DNA from: Psococerastis gibbosa
Taxonomy: Eukaryota; Arthropoda; Insecta; Psocodea; Psocidae
Direction: 5' to 3'
Length of the DNA stretch: 64,000 bases
NCBI GenBank assembly: GCA_963971405.1
Contig: OZ020490.1
Span: 12,820,874 to 12,884,873, forward strand
Under the pieces are notes generated by a model, which saw nothing but the letters and a program-made list of their open reading frames with translations, was not told where the DNA came from and made no database searches. Positions 1 through 12,350 of this stretch are shown here, piece by piece (position 1 is the first letter of the stretch; each line of letters begins with the position of its first letter). Made by a program: the position numbers and the translations under genes.

Positions 1-164
1 GCAATGTGTTGCTGCGTGGTGCACTTAGGGTGCGTCCGTATTACCAACAGATAAGCGATTGCAAGAGGGGTTAGCCATCGGCATAAATTAGGAAAACACA
101 GAGCTTCTAGTAATCTCTGACTTCAGTAACTCTCAAAGTGAACACTGCCCACTTTGTTCATGAA

Positions 165-325
165 CGGATCCAACGCATTTCGGGGGTAGTTGTGGGTCAA
201 AATAGAACAGACATACGACGTACAGTAGTACCGATAAAATTGAGTAAATTAACTTACAAAATATTTACTAAACTTGGGGGGGGGGGCAGCTACCCCCCTC
301 ACCCCTGCATCCGTCCATTACCTTG
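165..325. mobile_element. hAT-type MITE copy, boundaries uncertain
   Basis: Carries the same interior and ends (CGGATCCAACGC... and ...CCTGCATCCGTCC) as 23206-23380. No clean target duplication found. Confidence 0.6.
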
Positions 326-674
326 TTTCTGCTGCTGCTGCTGCTGCTACTGTGTTTCTGGTCTCAATGACCGTATCCACGGTAGAGACTCCCAAGGAAC
401 TTGTCAGAATGTGCAAACAGCCGTAAGTGATAGGTGTTAGCGATGATGTTTGCGAGGATGAATGATACGACTATAGTGATGCCAAAACAGGTGTTGGTCC
501 AGGGGCTAACACAGCAGCTAGGAGGGGAGTTTATATGCCATACGTGTTCCCCCCTCCATACTCTGCACCCACATTAGGATCTCTTATCTATATATAGGGT
601 TCAAAGTCACCTCTCCAGGGTAAAATCCTATTTCCGATTTTTGCGCTATTGGTTCCTCGCTGGTGTTTTTTTCA

Positions 675-1010
675 ACGACTGCTTTCAGCACTTCTGTTTT
701 AAGCAACCCTATCAGTGGGGTAAGTGAGTCTGTTTCTGAACTTAAGGCAGACTCCTTCACCTCAGGAAGAAGAGATGTTGACTGACCTCCCATTTTTGGA
801 CAACCCATTCAATGCGAGTCTCCCTGGACACGCGAAGTAAGTACCTCCTGATTGTAGTGGATTCCGAGCCACTTGCGGAACATAGTAAAGTCACACGATT
901 AATTTGGAGGTGACCAGCACTTGACACGCATTTAGACTGAATGGCAGTCTCAACGCGCTATAATGCCCCACTGATGGCCAACGCTGTCACTAGCGAATCC
1001 AGCTATGCCC
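675..1010 (-). mobile_element. SINE family 1, long form, degraded
   Basis: Contains TGCTTTCAGCACTTCTG, AGTGAGTCTGTTT, GTGGATTCCGAGCCACTTG and CAACGCTGTCAC in the order of the family's reverse complement. Confidence 0.65.
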
Positions 1011-1031
1011 CTCCTACTTCTCTAACCTAAC

Positions 1032-1769
1032 TCACAGTAGATAAAACGTCCTTTCAAATTTTTTCAAAGATCTTTTCGCGCATCCTACGGCTGCCATGCA
1101 TTGGGCTAGGAGCAGAGCGTTTGAATGGCCTACTGTCGCTACACCTTCGTAAACGTTCAGAAAGGCGCTTCTATAGGTCCAACGTCCCTCCCGCCAGAAG
1201 CACGGGCAGTGGCACAGAATGTGTTCCACAGTTTCTTCTCCTAGTTCGCAGAACCGGCATATTGAGCTTTGCAGATCCAATTCAACACTGTCTCTGTTTT
1301 TCTGCATGTAAATTAAGTTCTTCTCTCTTCAAGTTACAGCCGGATGATGGCTGGTTGGCAGGAACATAATGCAGCGATGTCTCCAGTCTCCGCGATTTTG
1401 GCTTGTCCTCTTCAGCTCCACATAGGACGTTATCCCCTAATCATGTTTAACTTGCTGGAGATATTCGTTTCGTGGCCGTCCCCGTCGATTTACGCCTTGC
1501 ATGGTCCCCTCAATGACGCAGCTGACTAAGTTATCATGCCGAAGCAGGTGTCCGATCCAGCGTGCCCTCCAAGTGGATATGGATGCAGTAAGGGTCCTTT
1601 TTTCACTTATTTGGGTTAGGACTTCCTCATTCGTTTCATGGTCTTGCCAAGGTATTCTCAAAATGCGGCGATAACACCACATTTCGAATGCTTCTATTTT
1701 CTTGACATTTTTTTCGCTTAGGCACCATGTTTCACATCCATATAGTAGAATGCTCCACACAAGAGACAT
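1032..1769 (-). mobile_element. Remnant of non-LTR retrotransposon reverse transcriptase, C-terminal part
   Basis: On the - strand, 1769-1437 encodes LLYGCETWCLS, FEMWCYRRILRIPWQDH, RWIGHLLRH and RGRPR, the hallmark C-terminal tail of insect endonuclease/reverse-transcriptase ORFs. The following 1307-1032 segment encodes CRFCELGEETVEHILCHC, a Cys/His tail typical of such elements. Stops and a frame change separate them, so the copy is dead. They may derive from two elements. Confidence 0.8.
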
Positions 1770-2475
1770 TCTTTTCCTGAGTCTGACATTTATATTGTTA
1801 GACTGAAAAAAATTAAGTACGGTATATAATATAACAATTTAATTTAGCCTAAAATGAACATTTATCAGACTTAATTCGAAGTTGTTGAAGTATTCCAGTT
1901 GCCCGTACTGACAATGCATCGTATTCACCAAATCTTGGAACAAAAGAGACCCGGGCGATTATTGACACAACAATGACAAATTTGAGGTAGGCGGTGTCAC
2001 GCCTCTATGTCGTCCATCAAAATATTTAACAAGCACATTTCTCAATGAGGTTAACCAAATTAAGGGCAACGTGGCGCTGAGTACCTCCTGTACCTGTCAC
2101 CCATTCACAGACACCTGCTACCTGTACTACGCCCTCTCGTGCTGCTACAATAAAAGAATGACTCCTTTCCATTGTTAATACCTCTTTGGCTTTTATATAT
2201 ACACTACCTAGGTATACACAGTAATATATTTAAATTAATGGAGTCGTTATTAGGGCTGGCTTTGAAAAAAACCGATTTGGTCTTGTAGCTTTTGTTGTCG
2301 CTTGACAAGACCATATTATAGGCCGCAATGTTTGTGATCAACGTGTCCTAGGCCCGTAGGCTACACGTTACGTATGTAAGTATTTAATGGAATTACTTTA
2401 ACGGACAGATTCAGAATTAGTATTGCATATTGAGTGCAAATCGGAGTACCTCCACTTTGCGTTTTTTGTACAACA

Positions 2476-2883
2476 TCAATTTTCCCAGGAGATATCGATC
2501 GTATAGAGCCACCAATACTTCTCCTTGGCGCTACGGCCTGAGAAGGGTCTTGGCCTGCTCTGCCATATCGAGCCAACCTGCGCTCTCCTTCGCCAGTCAT
2601 CGACGCCAGGGGTCACCAGATCCACCTCGGGCGTCGTCCAGCCATCGCATCCGTGGCTGTCCCACTCGTCTTCTCCCTTGGGGCACCTTGTGTAAGGCTG
2701 CTCCTGTTGTCGTATTGTCTGGCATTCGTTCCACTTGATCCACCTGATGCGGGTTCTCTTGATTTCAGGGGCTATCGTAGGTTCCTGGTATAATGCGTAG
2801 AACTCATGGTTTCTACCTTCTACGGATACGCCACCCTCTTCCTCTCTGTCCCTCCCACACTCCCTAATTTTGCACTGGTTCAT
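2476..2883 (-). mobile_element. Decayed reverse-transcriptase tail fragment
   Basis: The - strand reading shows the pattern ELY...EP...IK..RIRWI.W followed by a Trp-x-x-Arg-Arg-Ala-Gln motif (DDWRRRAQ), matching the C-terminal tail of insect non-LTR retrotransposons. The GRPR portion is degraded. No intact catalytic domain is present. Confidence 0.6.
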
Positions 2884-3415
2884 ATATGGGAGATTCCCTT
2901 CCCACCAAATTTATTTTTTAATTCCAGGGACCATCAGTCACGTCTCCTATAACAATCCATTGAAAACACGTGACAGGTTGGACCAGAAATTTTTACCGGC
3001 CCTTTTCAGTATTTTAATCTTTCAAATTTCCATTGAAATAATTACATCACAAGTCGTACCTACAGGCTCGAACCTAACCTATTGTAATATAATAAAATAT
3101 ATTAGCAGGCGTAATACCCAAAATAGAAACTTGACCCGGAAGTGGGTAATAAGCATGTCAACCTGGTACAGGTATGCATCTGCAACATGTAGGCCCCTGG
3201 TGAGTCAGAGTAAAGGTGTCGGGGAGCAGCTTTTGAGTTGGACACGGCCAAAAGTAGAGCCTACCTGGACAGATTACATAATTACCTATATAATCCGTTG
3301 GTAAAAGTTAATGGCAATGGTGTAATAGTATTTAACAAACGGCTAGTTGGACTTACATTGCCTGCTGTGTATATAGTCATATGCGACCCATGCCTATTAT
3401 GCCTATTAACACAGC

Positions 3416-3785
3416 AGCCAATGTTGTTGGTTTCCAAAGCCTGTTTTCAGCATTTCTGCTTTAAGCTGTCAGCTTGGCGGGGGGAGTGAGTCTGTTTATT
3501 AACTTGAGGCACTCTTTCTCACTCTTTCACCTCGGGAGGAGGGGAGTTGACGGACAGGGTGGACCTCTTGATTATAGCCGATTCCGAACCACTTGGGGAA
3601 CATCATAAAGTCACAAGATTAAATCGTAAATGACCAGGACTCGCCACGCACTTAGATTGACTGGTATAGTCTCAGCGCGAAATCATGTCCCACCATGTTC
3701 CCCTGGCAACGCTGTGCACACTACCAGGTTTGCCGCAGTTTGAAACATGCTCTGCTCTCATGGAGTCAACATGATAAGGCCGTTG
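3416..3785 (-). mobile_element. SINE family 1, long form
   Basis: The - strand copy carries the shared blocks GGTTCGGAATC, CCTCCGA-like, TGCTCTCATGG and AAAGCAGAAATGCTGAAA. It belongs to a family with at least nine copies here. Confidence 0.75.
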
Positions 3786-4034
3786 GTATATAAGCCCAAC
3801 TAACCTTTTGTTAAATACTATATAATCAGGACGACTACAAGGATTGGCTACTGAGAAAAACGCTAAGCAGTCGTTTAACAAAAGAATGTATCTATAGCGA
3901 CTATTCACGGTCCGGAATTGAGTCTTACAAGCAATCGTTCTTCACTCATAATTATATGCCTACTGTCACTATCTTCAAAGTAGCTGAGCTTTTGGGTAAG
4001 GCCTTTCCTGAATTTACAGACTCGTGAGTAATTT

Positions 4035-4840
4035 CATGTTAAAAAATAATTTTCTTATAGTTCAATTTCGGGCATTTCGGGGGGGGGGGGGGGGGTTGCC
4101 CACCTGACGTCACTGGAGGTCAGGTAAATTCTAGATAGGTCAGACCAACAAATTACCACACAGCAATAATGGCAGGGCACGCAATGCATTTGACCGTGAA
4201 TTTTCTATCATTTTTTCAAAAACATTTTTTTTGCACAAAACCAAATACTTTTTTTGGGAAAGCAACCTGTCCGGTTTCGTTACTCAATTTAACACCTAAA
4301 ACATGCCTGAAGGTAGAAATCATCGATAGAAAGGTTTCGCAGAAAAATTATTTTTTAATCATTTTTCACGAAAATTGAGTTATTTTTATTTTTTTTACCC
4401 CAGAAGCAAACTATCAAGGGGCAAGCGACCCCCTGCATTTTGTTAACATTAATAACGACTACAATATACATGTATGTGAATTTATAATAAATCGTTGGAG
4501 CCGTTTTTGAGAAATAATTTTTTTAGACGTTTTTTGGAGTTTTTGGAGAATAAAACCCCCCCAAATTGAGTTAGCCCAAAATAAAAAATTGTCTCGAGGT
4601 ATGATTTTTGTGAACCTACATGCGGAATTTCATCAAAATCGACCGAGTAGTTTGCCCGGAAATCGACGCACAGACAGACAGACAGACAGACAGACAGAGC
4701 GACAGACAGACAGAAATTTCGTAAAAACCACTTTTTTGGGTTCTTGGGACCTCAAAACGTGTAAATCCGTTGAAATCTCGGAATGGAAAATTTCAACCAT
4801 CACAAAGATTTCCTTATACTACGTATAAATTGGAAAGCAA
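4035..4840 (-). mobile_element. Inverted-repeat element with (CAGA)n core, - orientation copy
   Basis: Shares most of its length with 11447-12350 in the opposite orientation: the TATAAATTGGAAAGC end, a CTCAAAACGTGTAAAT block, the CAGA microsatellite at 4671-4715 and the TTTGCCCGGAAATCGACG block. No real ORF; the open frames come from the tetranucleotide. Confidence 0.8.
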
Positions 4841-6239
4841 AAAAGACTTTATAGTCTTATTGCTAGCCAATTGTATTGCAAAAAAGTAGTTATTCATTCA
4901 TTCATATATATAATATGTATGTGTGTATATAATGAGTCCGCACGCATGGGGATATATGCAAGTGCCTATAGGTTAATCCACTGTAACTTAGCATTTTTTT
5001 ACTCAACTCAGTATCCTGTTGTAAAATAAACTTTGTCCATAATGACTGCATTAAACTAAGCAGTATATTTTATTATAAACAGGCTACTAGGTTATATTGT
5101 ATAAAAGTTTATAAGCGATAATTTAAATACTTGAAAGTTACATCATCATAGTTGCAAACTTTACTCATAATTATAGAGATACAGTAAATGGCAACCTGCC
5201 ACTTCCTTAAAAGTTCAGTTCCTAGCAAAGCCCATTAACATTCTTTATCAATCGAATGCAGAAAAAATCGCATAATCCAACACACACGAATCAACAGTCC
5301 TACACGTCTAATCCAGTATTACCCGTTTGAGTCATGCTGTAATTTAAATTCAATCCTAGTCCTTAACTGCAATATAAAACTAACCTGACCCTATTCCCCG
5401 CCAACGTGGTCAAGATTAGAATTTCATTAATTAATGCAAATTGCTCCGTAGTCGGTTTTTCCTTAAACATGGCAAAGATGAGCTATGGGCCTGGAACGCA
5501 CAGGGTGTCCTTGCCCTTTTAGCTGTTTAAAAATGGAATAGGATATTGGCTCGTTACTCTTAAAACCCACTGCTGGACTTAATAAGGTGTCATCCCATAC
5601 ATTCTGGTTTAAAGGCCAAATGGATCCCGGATCTTTCTCAAGGCTAGCTGGGATATTTTTTTTTTTTTTTTTTTTATGTATCCCGTATCGTTAAAATTCG
5701 GAATGCTTTGCTTTATGGGACGGGATTTTGAGGATGGTCTTATAGTTTATAGCCGTCATAACCTGAAGAGATTCTCTTCAAGAGAGTAGGTATGGTAATT
5801 GGGTTGGGCATTTTTTGGATAAAGTCGCGTTTTAAACTTTTAACGCAGGACCCTGATGGACCTTTTTAATTTCGTTATTTCGAAGGACTTTAACGGACAT
5901 GGGCCAGGCATAATTTGTAAAGGACTTTTTACGGACCTAGGCCTACAGCGAATGGGTCCAATGGCAACGACCCCATGGATTTCGGGCATTATTTGTATTG
6001 TTTCTGTATGCATTTTTGGCCATTGGCAAACTGATATAAGTTCTCGATGTCAACCTACACCGGCTACAAGCAATAATGGACAAGCTTACCATTGACGCCA
6101 TGAAACAGGCGAAAGCATGGCATTACTAGAGTTTCTAGAGTTCTGTGTGGGCGTGAAGGGACATCTGTTTCCCGCCAAATATATAATTAAATTTCTGGGT
6201 CCACTTCCCACGCCTCCTATTATGATACAGTTTCATTAG

Positions 6240-6965
6240 AAATGACTTAAATTGCCAGTAACCTGTCAGACTTGCCTCGCTTGCTGATTTGGTATTGTGC
6301 TATATATGAATTGGGTATCCCTTGAACCCCCCCCCCCGGGGGGGGGGGGGTACTAACAAGGTAGATGAAGAAGCAGAAGAAGAAGAAGAAGTGTTTTGCA
6401 AATGGGAATGTGTTACCCGCCTCTACGAACAACAAGTCAATTGGTTTGACGGGGTTTCCACCGACCTCTCATTGCTGAATCCAAACACATTGACGTGGTA
6501 GCAGACATTCCAAACTTAGGCGGGTATTCCACCGACCACTCATTGCAGAATGCAAATGACATTGACGGAAATTTGAATTTTTCTTTTTATAGAAATCTAT
6601 TAAAATGTTTGTACTTAACATATCCCATGACGCCATTTTTTAATTTTAGTTTGTTTGTTTGTGATTTTTCTCTATGATCATTGATCAATTTTAACTATGG
6701 CATAGAGTAAAACAAAAATTTCCGTCAATGTCATTAGCATTCTGCAATGAGAGGTCGATGGAAACCCCCCCCCCTCTATTAATGATATCTGCTACCACGT
6801 CAACGTATGTGCATTCTGCAATGGGAGGTCGGTGGAAACCCCGCCTAAATATGAATTGGGAGTCCTTTGAAACCCCGGGGGAGGTACTAACAAGGTAGAT
6901 GAAGAAGCAGAAGAAGAAGAGTTTTGCAAATGGGAATGCGTTACACGCCTCTACGAACAACAAGT
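6240..6965. mobile_element. Composite fold-back region with duplicated GAAGAAGCAGAAG blocks
   Basis: TAGATGAAGAAGCAGAAG...GCAAATGGGAATG...CGCCTCTACGAACAACAAGTC occurs at about 6361-6440 and again at 6895-6966. Between them an inverted pair is built on GCAGAATGCAAATGACATTGACGG. The element shares TGGTAGCAGACAT with several others. There is a C12-G13 run at 6328-6350. Confidence 0.65.
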
Positions 6966-7013
6966 CGATTGGTTTTGAGAGTATACTGCCCGAGAAAATA
7001 TTATCTACAGCAA

Positions 7014-7142
7014 GAGATGGAGGTTGTAGGGGTCAATACATGCGTGGAGCTGAAGAGGGCGTGCCATGATCGAGGGGAGTGGAGGCATCGATGGCACATG
7101 TTGCTACCAATCAGTCAGCTGGCTGCTGTAGTTGTAAACTAG
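7014..7142 (+). mobile_element. Retrotransposon ORF tail fragment
   Basis: Encodes VELKRACHDRGEWRHRWHMLLP and a stop, the same tail seen (degraded) after RGRPR at about 1430-1340 on the - strand. Immediately followed by a hAT-type MITE. Confidence 0.6.
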
Positions 7143-7155
7143 GTAATGGTGAGGC

Positions 7156-7440
7156 CAGGGGCGTCGGGAGCACGGTCTATCTTGCCCCCCCCCCCCCCCC
7201 CCAGCCACGAGCATTGTTAGACGTGGTTCATGGAGACCCCCGGGCCCCTTTGCAGCAATAAGAATATAAGCATTCCTTTGTTAGCTTTGTAAAATCTAGA
7301 GCTATACTTTTCTACTATTAAAATGCGTAAAACCCTACTATTTTGCATTTATGTTTTCAATTTTTCCTTATCCTGCCTGATGGCGTCATAAGGTCTACTT
7401 AGTTTTGCCCCCGCCATCAATCTAAACCTTTACGTCCCTG
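7156..7440. mobile_element. hAT-type MITE, 285 bp
   Basis: Ends CAGGGGCGT... and ...TTACGTCCCTG are inverted and imperfect. The perfect 8-bp target duplication GGTGAGGC flanks it (7148-7155 and 7441-7448). Same family as 30962-31248. Confidence 0.85.
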
Positions 7441-7890
7441 GGTGAGGCAATAGACTATTTCGTATTTCTTGATATAACTAATGAAGACTCAATCAATCTA
7501 TAGCTAACAGCGTAGCTAACAATTTCTTAGGAAAATCAAAGAACCAGGCAATTATTACCAAACTCTTCGGCTCATTAAAAACAGTGAGGGACGAAAATAC
7601 TTTTTTACATCAAGCCTTTTCTCAATCGGCCATAACAAAAGAAAGTTTGTGCAACAAAGTGAACGTACATGATACGAACCTATCCCTCACTTCCTTCTCT
7701 TTATAATTACTTGAAAGTGATCTTCTGATGCTGTGCTGCTATGCGGGCCGCTGGGCGTGGTATGTTGTCTAACCGGTGAGGTGACCACTATATATCACAG
7801 CACTGCTATTGTCTTCCAGAGCAATGAAAGTATAATGCGAGGTTTTGTTGTATTTTGTACAAAGACAGTTACATTTATAAGTATAAGAGA

Positions 7891-8655
7891 GATAATAAAT
7901 AGAGCAAGGTTTATATTATTCAGGAGTTTCACGATCCATATTTATTTATACTTCTGCTTCTTCTTCTTCTTCGTCTGTTTTTTGCATCGCTATACTCCAG
8001 GTATCATTGTTCCTTTTTGTCTGCCGACTCTACAGCATTTGATGGGGTTTCGCCTGCGGAGTGCTCAACACTCCTCGACAACTCCGAACTTGCGATAACA
8101 AATAGAGCAAGGCGTATATTATTCTGGAGTTTCACTATCCATATTTATTTACTCTTCACCTTCTACTCCTGCTCTTTTTACTTCCTCTTCTTCTTCTTCG
8201 TCTGCTTTTACATCGCTATAATCCAGGCATCACTCGTCTTCGTCATCTTCCGGCTCTACAACCCTCAGTGCTCAACAACACTCCTTGACTCATCTAGGAA
8301 CTCCCAACTGGCAATAAGAAATAGAGCTAGGCGAATATTATTCAGGAGCTTCACAAACCATATTTATTTATTCTTCAGCTTTCCTCCTCATTCTTCTTCT
8401 TCTTCTTCTTCTTCTTCTTCGTTTGTTTTGCATCGCTATAATCCGGGTATCATTCTTCTTCTTCTTCGTCTGCCAGCTCTACAGCCCTTGACAGCTTTTG
8501 GCCAGCTGAGTGCTCAACAACACTCCTCGACTCATCTAGGAACTCCCAACTGGCGATAATAAATAGAGCAAGGCGAATATTATTCAGTTTCACCATCCAT
8601 ATTTATTTATTCTTCAGCCTTTCCTCCTCTTTCTTATTCTTCTTCTTCGCTATAA
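7891..8655 (-). repeat. Tandem array of 3.4 units (~203-240 bp) with TTC-rich cores
   Basis: Units start at 7891, 8094, 8314 and 8554 with AATAGAGCAAGG, continue through CATCCATATTTATTTA, a (TTC)n tract and CATCGCTATA-TCC, and end in CTCCTCGAC...AACT. Reverse-strand reading matches the 3' tail of the retrotransposon at 13760-13890. It is a tandemly amplified retrotransposon 3' end. Confidence 0.8.
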
Positions 8656-9037
8656 TCGAAGCAAAAAAGAAATTATGGGAAGACGAGGGGTTGGAGACTG
8701 AGATGATTAAAAAGACGAAAAAGGAGAAGTTAATGGAGAATATGACGATAAAGAAGGGGAGAAAGTAGCTGGGGAAGTTGAATACAATTTATTACAATAG
8801 TAAGATACCTAAAGGGTGCGCTGACTGTTTGGAACCTTCAGGTTCCCAGGTGTGGTAGCCTATAAGTCGCAGCGTGGCTTCATCCATCTTGTCAAGTGCA
8901 GGTTGGCATATGTGGTCGCCTACCTTGGGTTCAATGCCGAATTCAATCGCAATTAGAGCTGCACTCGCCTCATAACTCGTCCACTGACTGCCATATGACT
9001 TACATCTTTGGCTATGCCTATTTTCGTATGGTATATC

Positions 9038-9110
9038 AATGGGCAATTGGTTAAGGACGGATTCATTAGGTCGGTGTCTTTGTAATCAGGTTGCGGCTTC
9101 GAATCCCGCT
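9038..9110 (+). mobile_element. tRNA-like SINE head
   Basis: GGGCAATTGGTTAAGG is box A-like and GGCTTCGAATCCCGC is a box B/T-arm-like sequence. A hAT MITE begins 13 bp downstream. No convincing acceptor stem. Confidence 0.45.
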
Positions 9111-9122
9111 TTATGCTACGCT

Positions 9123-9317
9123 CAAGGGCGGATTTTGCCTCCAATTTAGAGGGGGGGGGGGTCAGCGGGCAGTTTCAGTGGATTATAACATTAAAAAACA
9201 TCATTATTTTTAATTCCCACTGTAAACCCATATTATCTAGTGTAAGCTCATTTAATTTTTTTTTTTTTTTTGGGGGGGGGGGTCCAGACCCCCTGACCCC
9301 CCTTAAATCCGCCCTTG
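9123..9317. mobile_element. hAT-type MITE, ~195 bp
   Basis: Inverted ends CAAGGGCGGATTT and AAATCCGCCCTTG match perfectly over 13 bp. Flanking octamers GCTACGCT and GGTGCGCT agree at 6 of 8 positions, as expected for an aged target duplication. Confidence 0.75.
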
Positions 9318-10965
9318 GGTGCGCTTTACTTTCCTATGGATAGCCCTATAATTTACTATGGTGAATTCACTACGAGTTTGGGAAATTTTTGATTTGCGTT
9401 GAAATACAAGATGCAAGTCAGATGCAAAGTATAATACATTGTAATATGAATGCATCTTCTAAAACTCTATGCAAAACTCGTCACAAATTTGCTCAAGACC
9501 TGGTCGCACCTGTTACAGTGTCAATGGTGAGTATGTCTGAGCTCGTCCATTGTAACTTGAAGTCGGTGTGAGTTGACATCGAGGAAGTGGAGAAGTTTGC
9601 CAATGACCATAGATTCACGTGGAAATAGTACCAATAGGAGCCAAGGGACAGAGAAACACTGGATAGAATGGAGTTTTTGAGGTTAACTAACCTCCGGTGA
9701 CGTCAGATGGACCCCCCTCTCCCCCCCCGGAAAACATTTCTGGCTACGGCCTTGCCAATAACTTCCGAAAAACCAATGTCTTCTTTGGCAGGTCAAGGTT
9801 CAATGTGCCACTTAAAGTACGTCCATTGAAAACAATAATTTAATACAATAAATGCTCAATTTTCTAGTGTAGTGTTTTTATGTAAACTAAATCTACAACC
9901 CCTGGACAGTCCAGGATTCTGTCAGCCGTGGGCGTAAACATAGTCCTGCTGAACCAGAGAGACATTTGGGTACCTCTGCCGTACCAAGACTTCATGCAAC
10001 TCTCGCTGGGACTTGGGAGGGGGTTGTGGCGTAAAATGAAAAACATGCATGTGCAAGAGATCTGTCATTGGAGCCACGACAAATTCGCTGGAGGAGAATG
10101 TGTGTTTAGTACGTCCAATCTAGCAGCAGTACTTTTGCAGTTGATCTGCCTTTGTGGCTTGTGCCTCGGAACCTAGGACCTCTATTAAAATCAGCCAACA
10201 CAGTGCGAAAGTACACTTGTAATACGTAATAGGACATAAAATAAATAAAAGAACGCACTCTAAGGAATATTTTCGCAAGATGAAGAGCGTTTTGAGCAGT
10301 GACGAATCTGACCGGTCACGTACATACTGCGACATAAAAGCTGGCACCGGTCACGTAGGTAACGTGACATAAAAGCTGACGCCGTCACGCCATTCGAAAG
10401 GTAACGAAATCGTGACTCATTCCTCATCCCATATCCAGACACCATCGGCAACACGCCGGTCGGTTCTGAACCGGTTGCGGTACACATCTACTGTTACCAC
10501 ACCGGAAGGCCCGAGAAAATGCGTTTCTTCGTCCATAGTGAATAAGGTTTCGGTCACTAGGTTCGCTGACGACAATAAGATATCCATATTATTCAAAATG
10601 GCCGCCGTTTGCATGTGAAAACTAAGTTCTTAGCATCTAATTAATTCTTTTAATATTTTTTACAATATGTTTACTATGCCTGGACCTTATTGCGCTGCAT
10701 ATTATTTAATATATATATATATATATATTCTCCATGATTTATAGAAAAATATCACTTTAAAATAATACATAAATAAAATAATTTTAAAATATCATTGAGG
10801 CTTACGAAAAAATCAACGCTTTGATATCATAGCAACTGGTGTTGCCATCTACAAAATGACCTCACAAATGAACCTTATAAAAGAAGTGGTACGAGAGAAC
10901 ATGCTCTCATATTTATTTATCAATTAGTATTGGCAAAAATTATGGTGGATAACATTTACTTTATC

Positions 10966-11285
10966 TTTGTCCGCCAACCGTCACTCCAAGTTTAATCCAC
11001 CAGAACAGAGCCAGTTCAAAACTGTAAGCAAACTTGGTAGTGTGCACCTGCGCGTTGGCAGGGAACGACGGTCGGACATGAAAAAGCGCTGAGACTACAA
11101 GTCTGTCTAAGTGCGTGTCGAGTTTTGGTCACCTCCGAATTAATCATGTGACTTAACTAGCCGATGTTCCCCAAGTGGTCCCTCAAGTTCAGAAAGTGAA
11201 TCATCTCCCCCCCCCCCCCCAGGCTGAAAAGGTTGATTAAAGCGGAAATACTGACAGCTGACATTGGAAAACAAACAAAAAAACT
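10966..11285 (+). mobile_element. SINE family 1, long form
   Basis: Runs from CCGTCACTCCAAGTTTAATCC through CAAACTTGGTAGTGTGCACC and GGTCACCTCCGAA to AAAGCGGAAATACTGACAGC and an A/C-rich tail. Confidence 0.7.
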
Positions 11286-11446
11286 TTATCGTGTCCAAGG
11301 TAGAGAATTATAGTTTCTGGGCCTAGTATCCTGCCACTATGATGCCATTGTCGGTACATTCCCAAAGGTCGTTTAGTGTGCAAGTAGTGTACGGGGTAGT
11401 GTACAGGGTAGGGTACAGGGAAGGAACCTCCCCCGAATATAGCTTT

Positions 11447-12350
11447 TTGCTTTCCAATTTATACGTAGTATAAGGAAAGCTTTGTGATGGTCGACATTTT
11501 CGATTCCGAGATTTCAACAGATTTACACGTTTTGAGGTCTCAGGAACCCAAAAAAGTGGTTTTTACGAAATGTCTGTCTGTCTGCCGTTCTGTCTGTCGT
11601 TCTGTCTGTCTGTCTGTCTGTCTGCCGTTCTGTCTGTCTGTCTGTCTGTCTGTCGCTCTGTCGTTCCGTCTGTCTGTGCGTCGATTTCCGGGCAAACTAC
11701 TCGGTCGATTTTGATGAAATTCGGCATGAAGGTTCACAAAAATCATGCCTCGGAACAATTTATTTTATTTTGGGTTAACTTAATTTGGGGGGTTTTATTC
11801 TCAAAAAACTCCAAAAAATCGTCTAAAAAAAATATTTCTCAAAAACGGCTCCAACGATTTCTTTAAAATTCACATATATTGTAGTCGTTATTAATGTTAA
11901 CGAAATGCGGGGGTCTCTTGCCCCTTGATAGGTTGCTTCTGGGGGTAAAAAAATAAAAATAACTAATTTTTAATGAAAAATGACTAAAAAATAATTTTTC
12001 TGCGAAACCTTTCTATCGATGATTTCTACCTTCAGGCATGTTTTAGGTGTTAAATTGAGTAACGAAACCGGACAGGTTGCTTTCCCAAAAAACTATTGGG
12101 TTTTGTGCAAAAAAATGTTTTTTTGAAAAAATGATAGAAAATTCAGGCTCAAATACATTGCGTGCCCTGCCATTATTGCTGTGTGATAATGTAATGTAAT
12201 GTCTGACCTATCTAGAATTTACCTCACCTCCAGTGACGTTAGATGGACACCACCCCCCCCCCCAGATGCCCGAAATTTAACAACTATAGGAAAATTATTT
12301 ACCATGAAATTACTCATTTTCTCTAGCTACTACTTGATAAATTGGAAAGC
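11447..12350 (+). mobile_element. Inverted-repeat element with (TCTG)n core, ~904 bp
   Basis: Begins TTGCTTTCCAATTTATACG and ends ATAAATTGGAAAGC. A (TCTG)n tract spans 11570-11680. Non-coding. Other copies lie at 4035-4840, 57011-57428, 31577-31720 (truncated) and a diverged one near 51690-52690. Confidence 0.82.

Noticed and set aside
10417-10618. Overlapping sense and antisense ORFs of about 65 codons
   Set aside because: No family resemblance, no splice context and no codon or motif support.
11484-11866. Cys/Ser/Val-rich ORFs over (TCTG)n
   Set aside because: Products of a tetranucleotide repeat inside a non-coding element.
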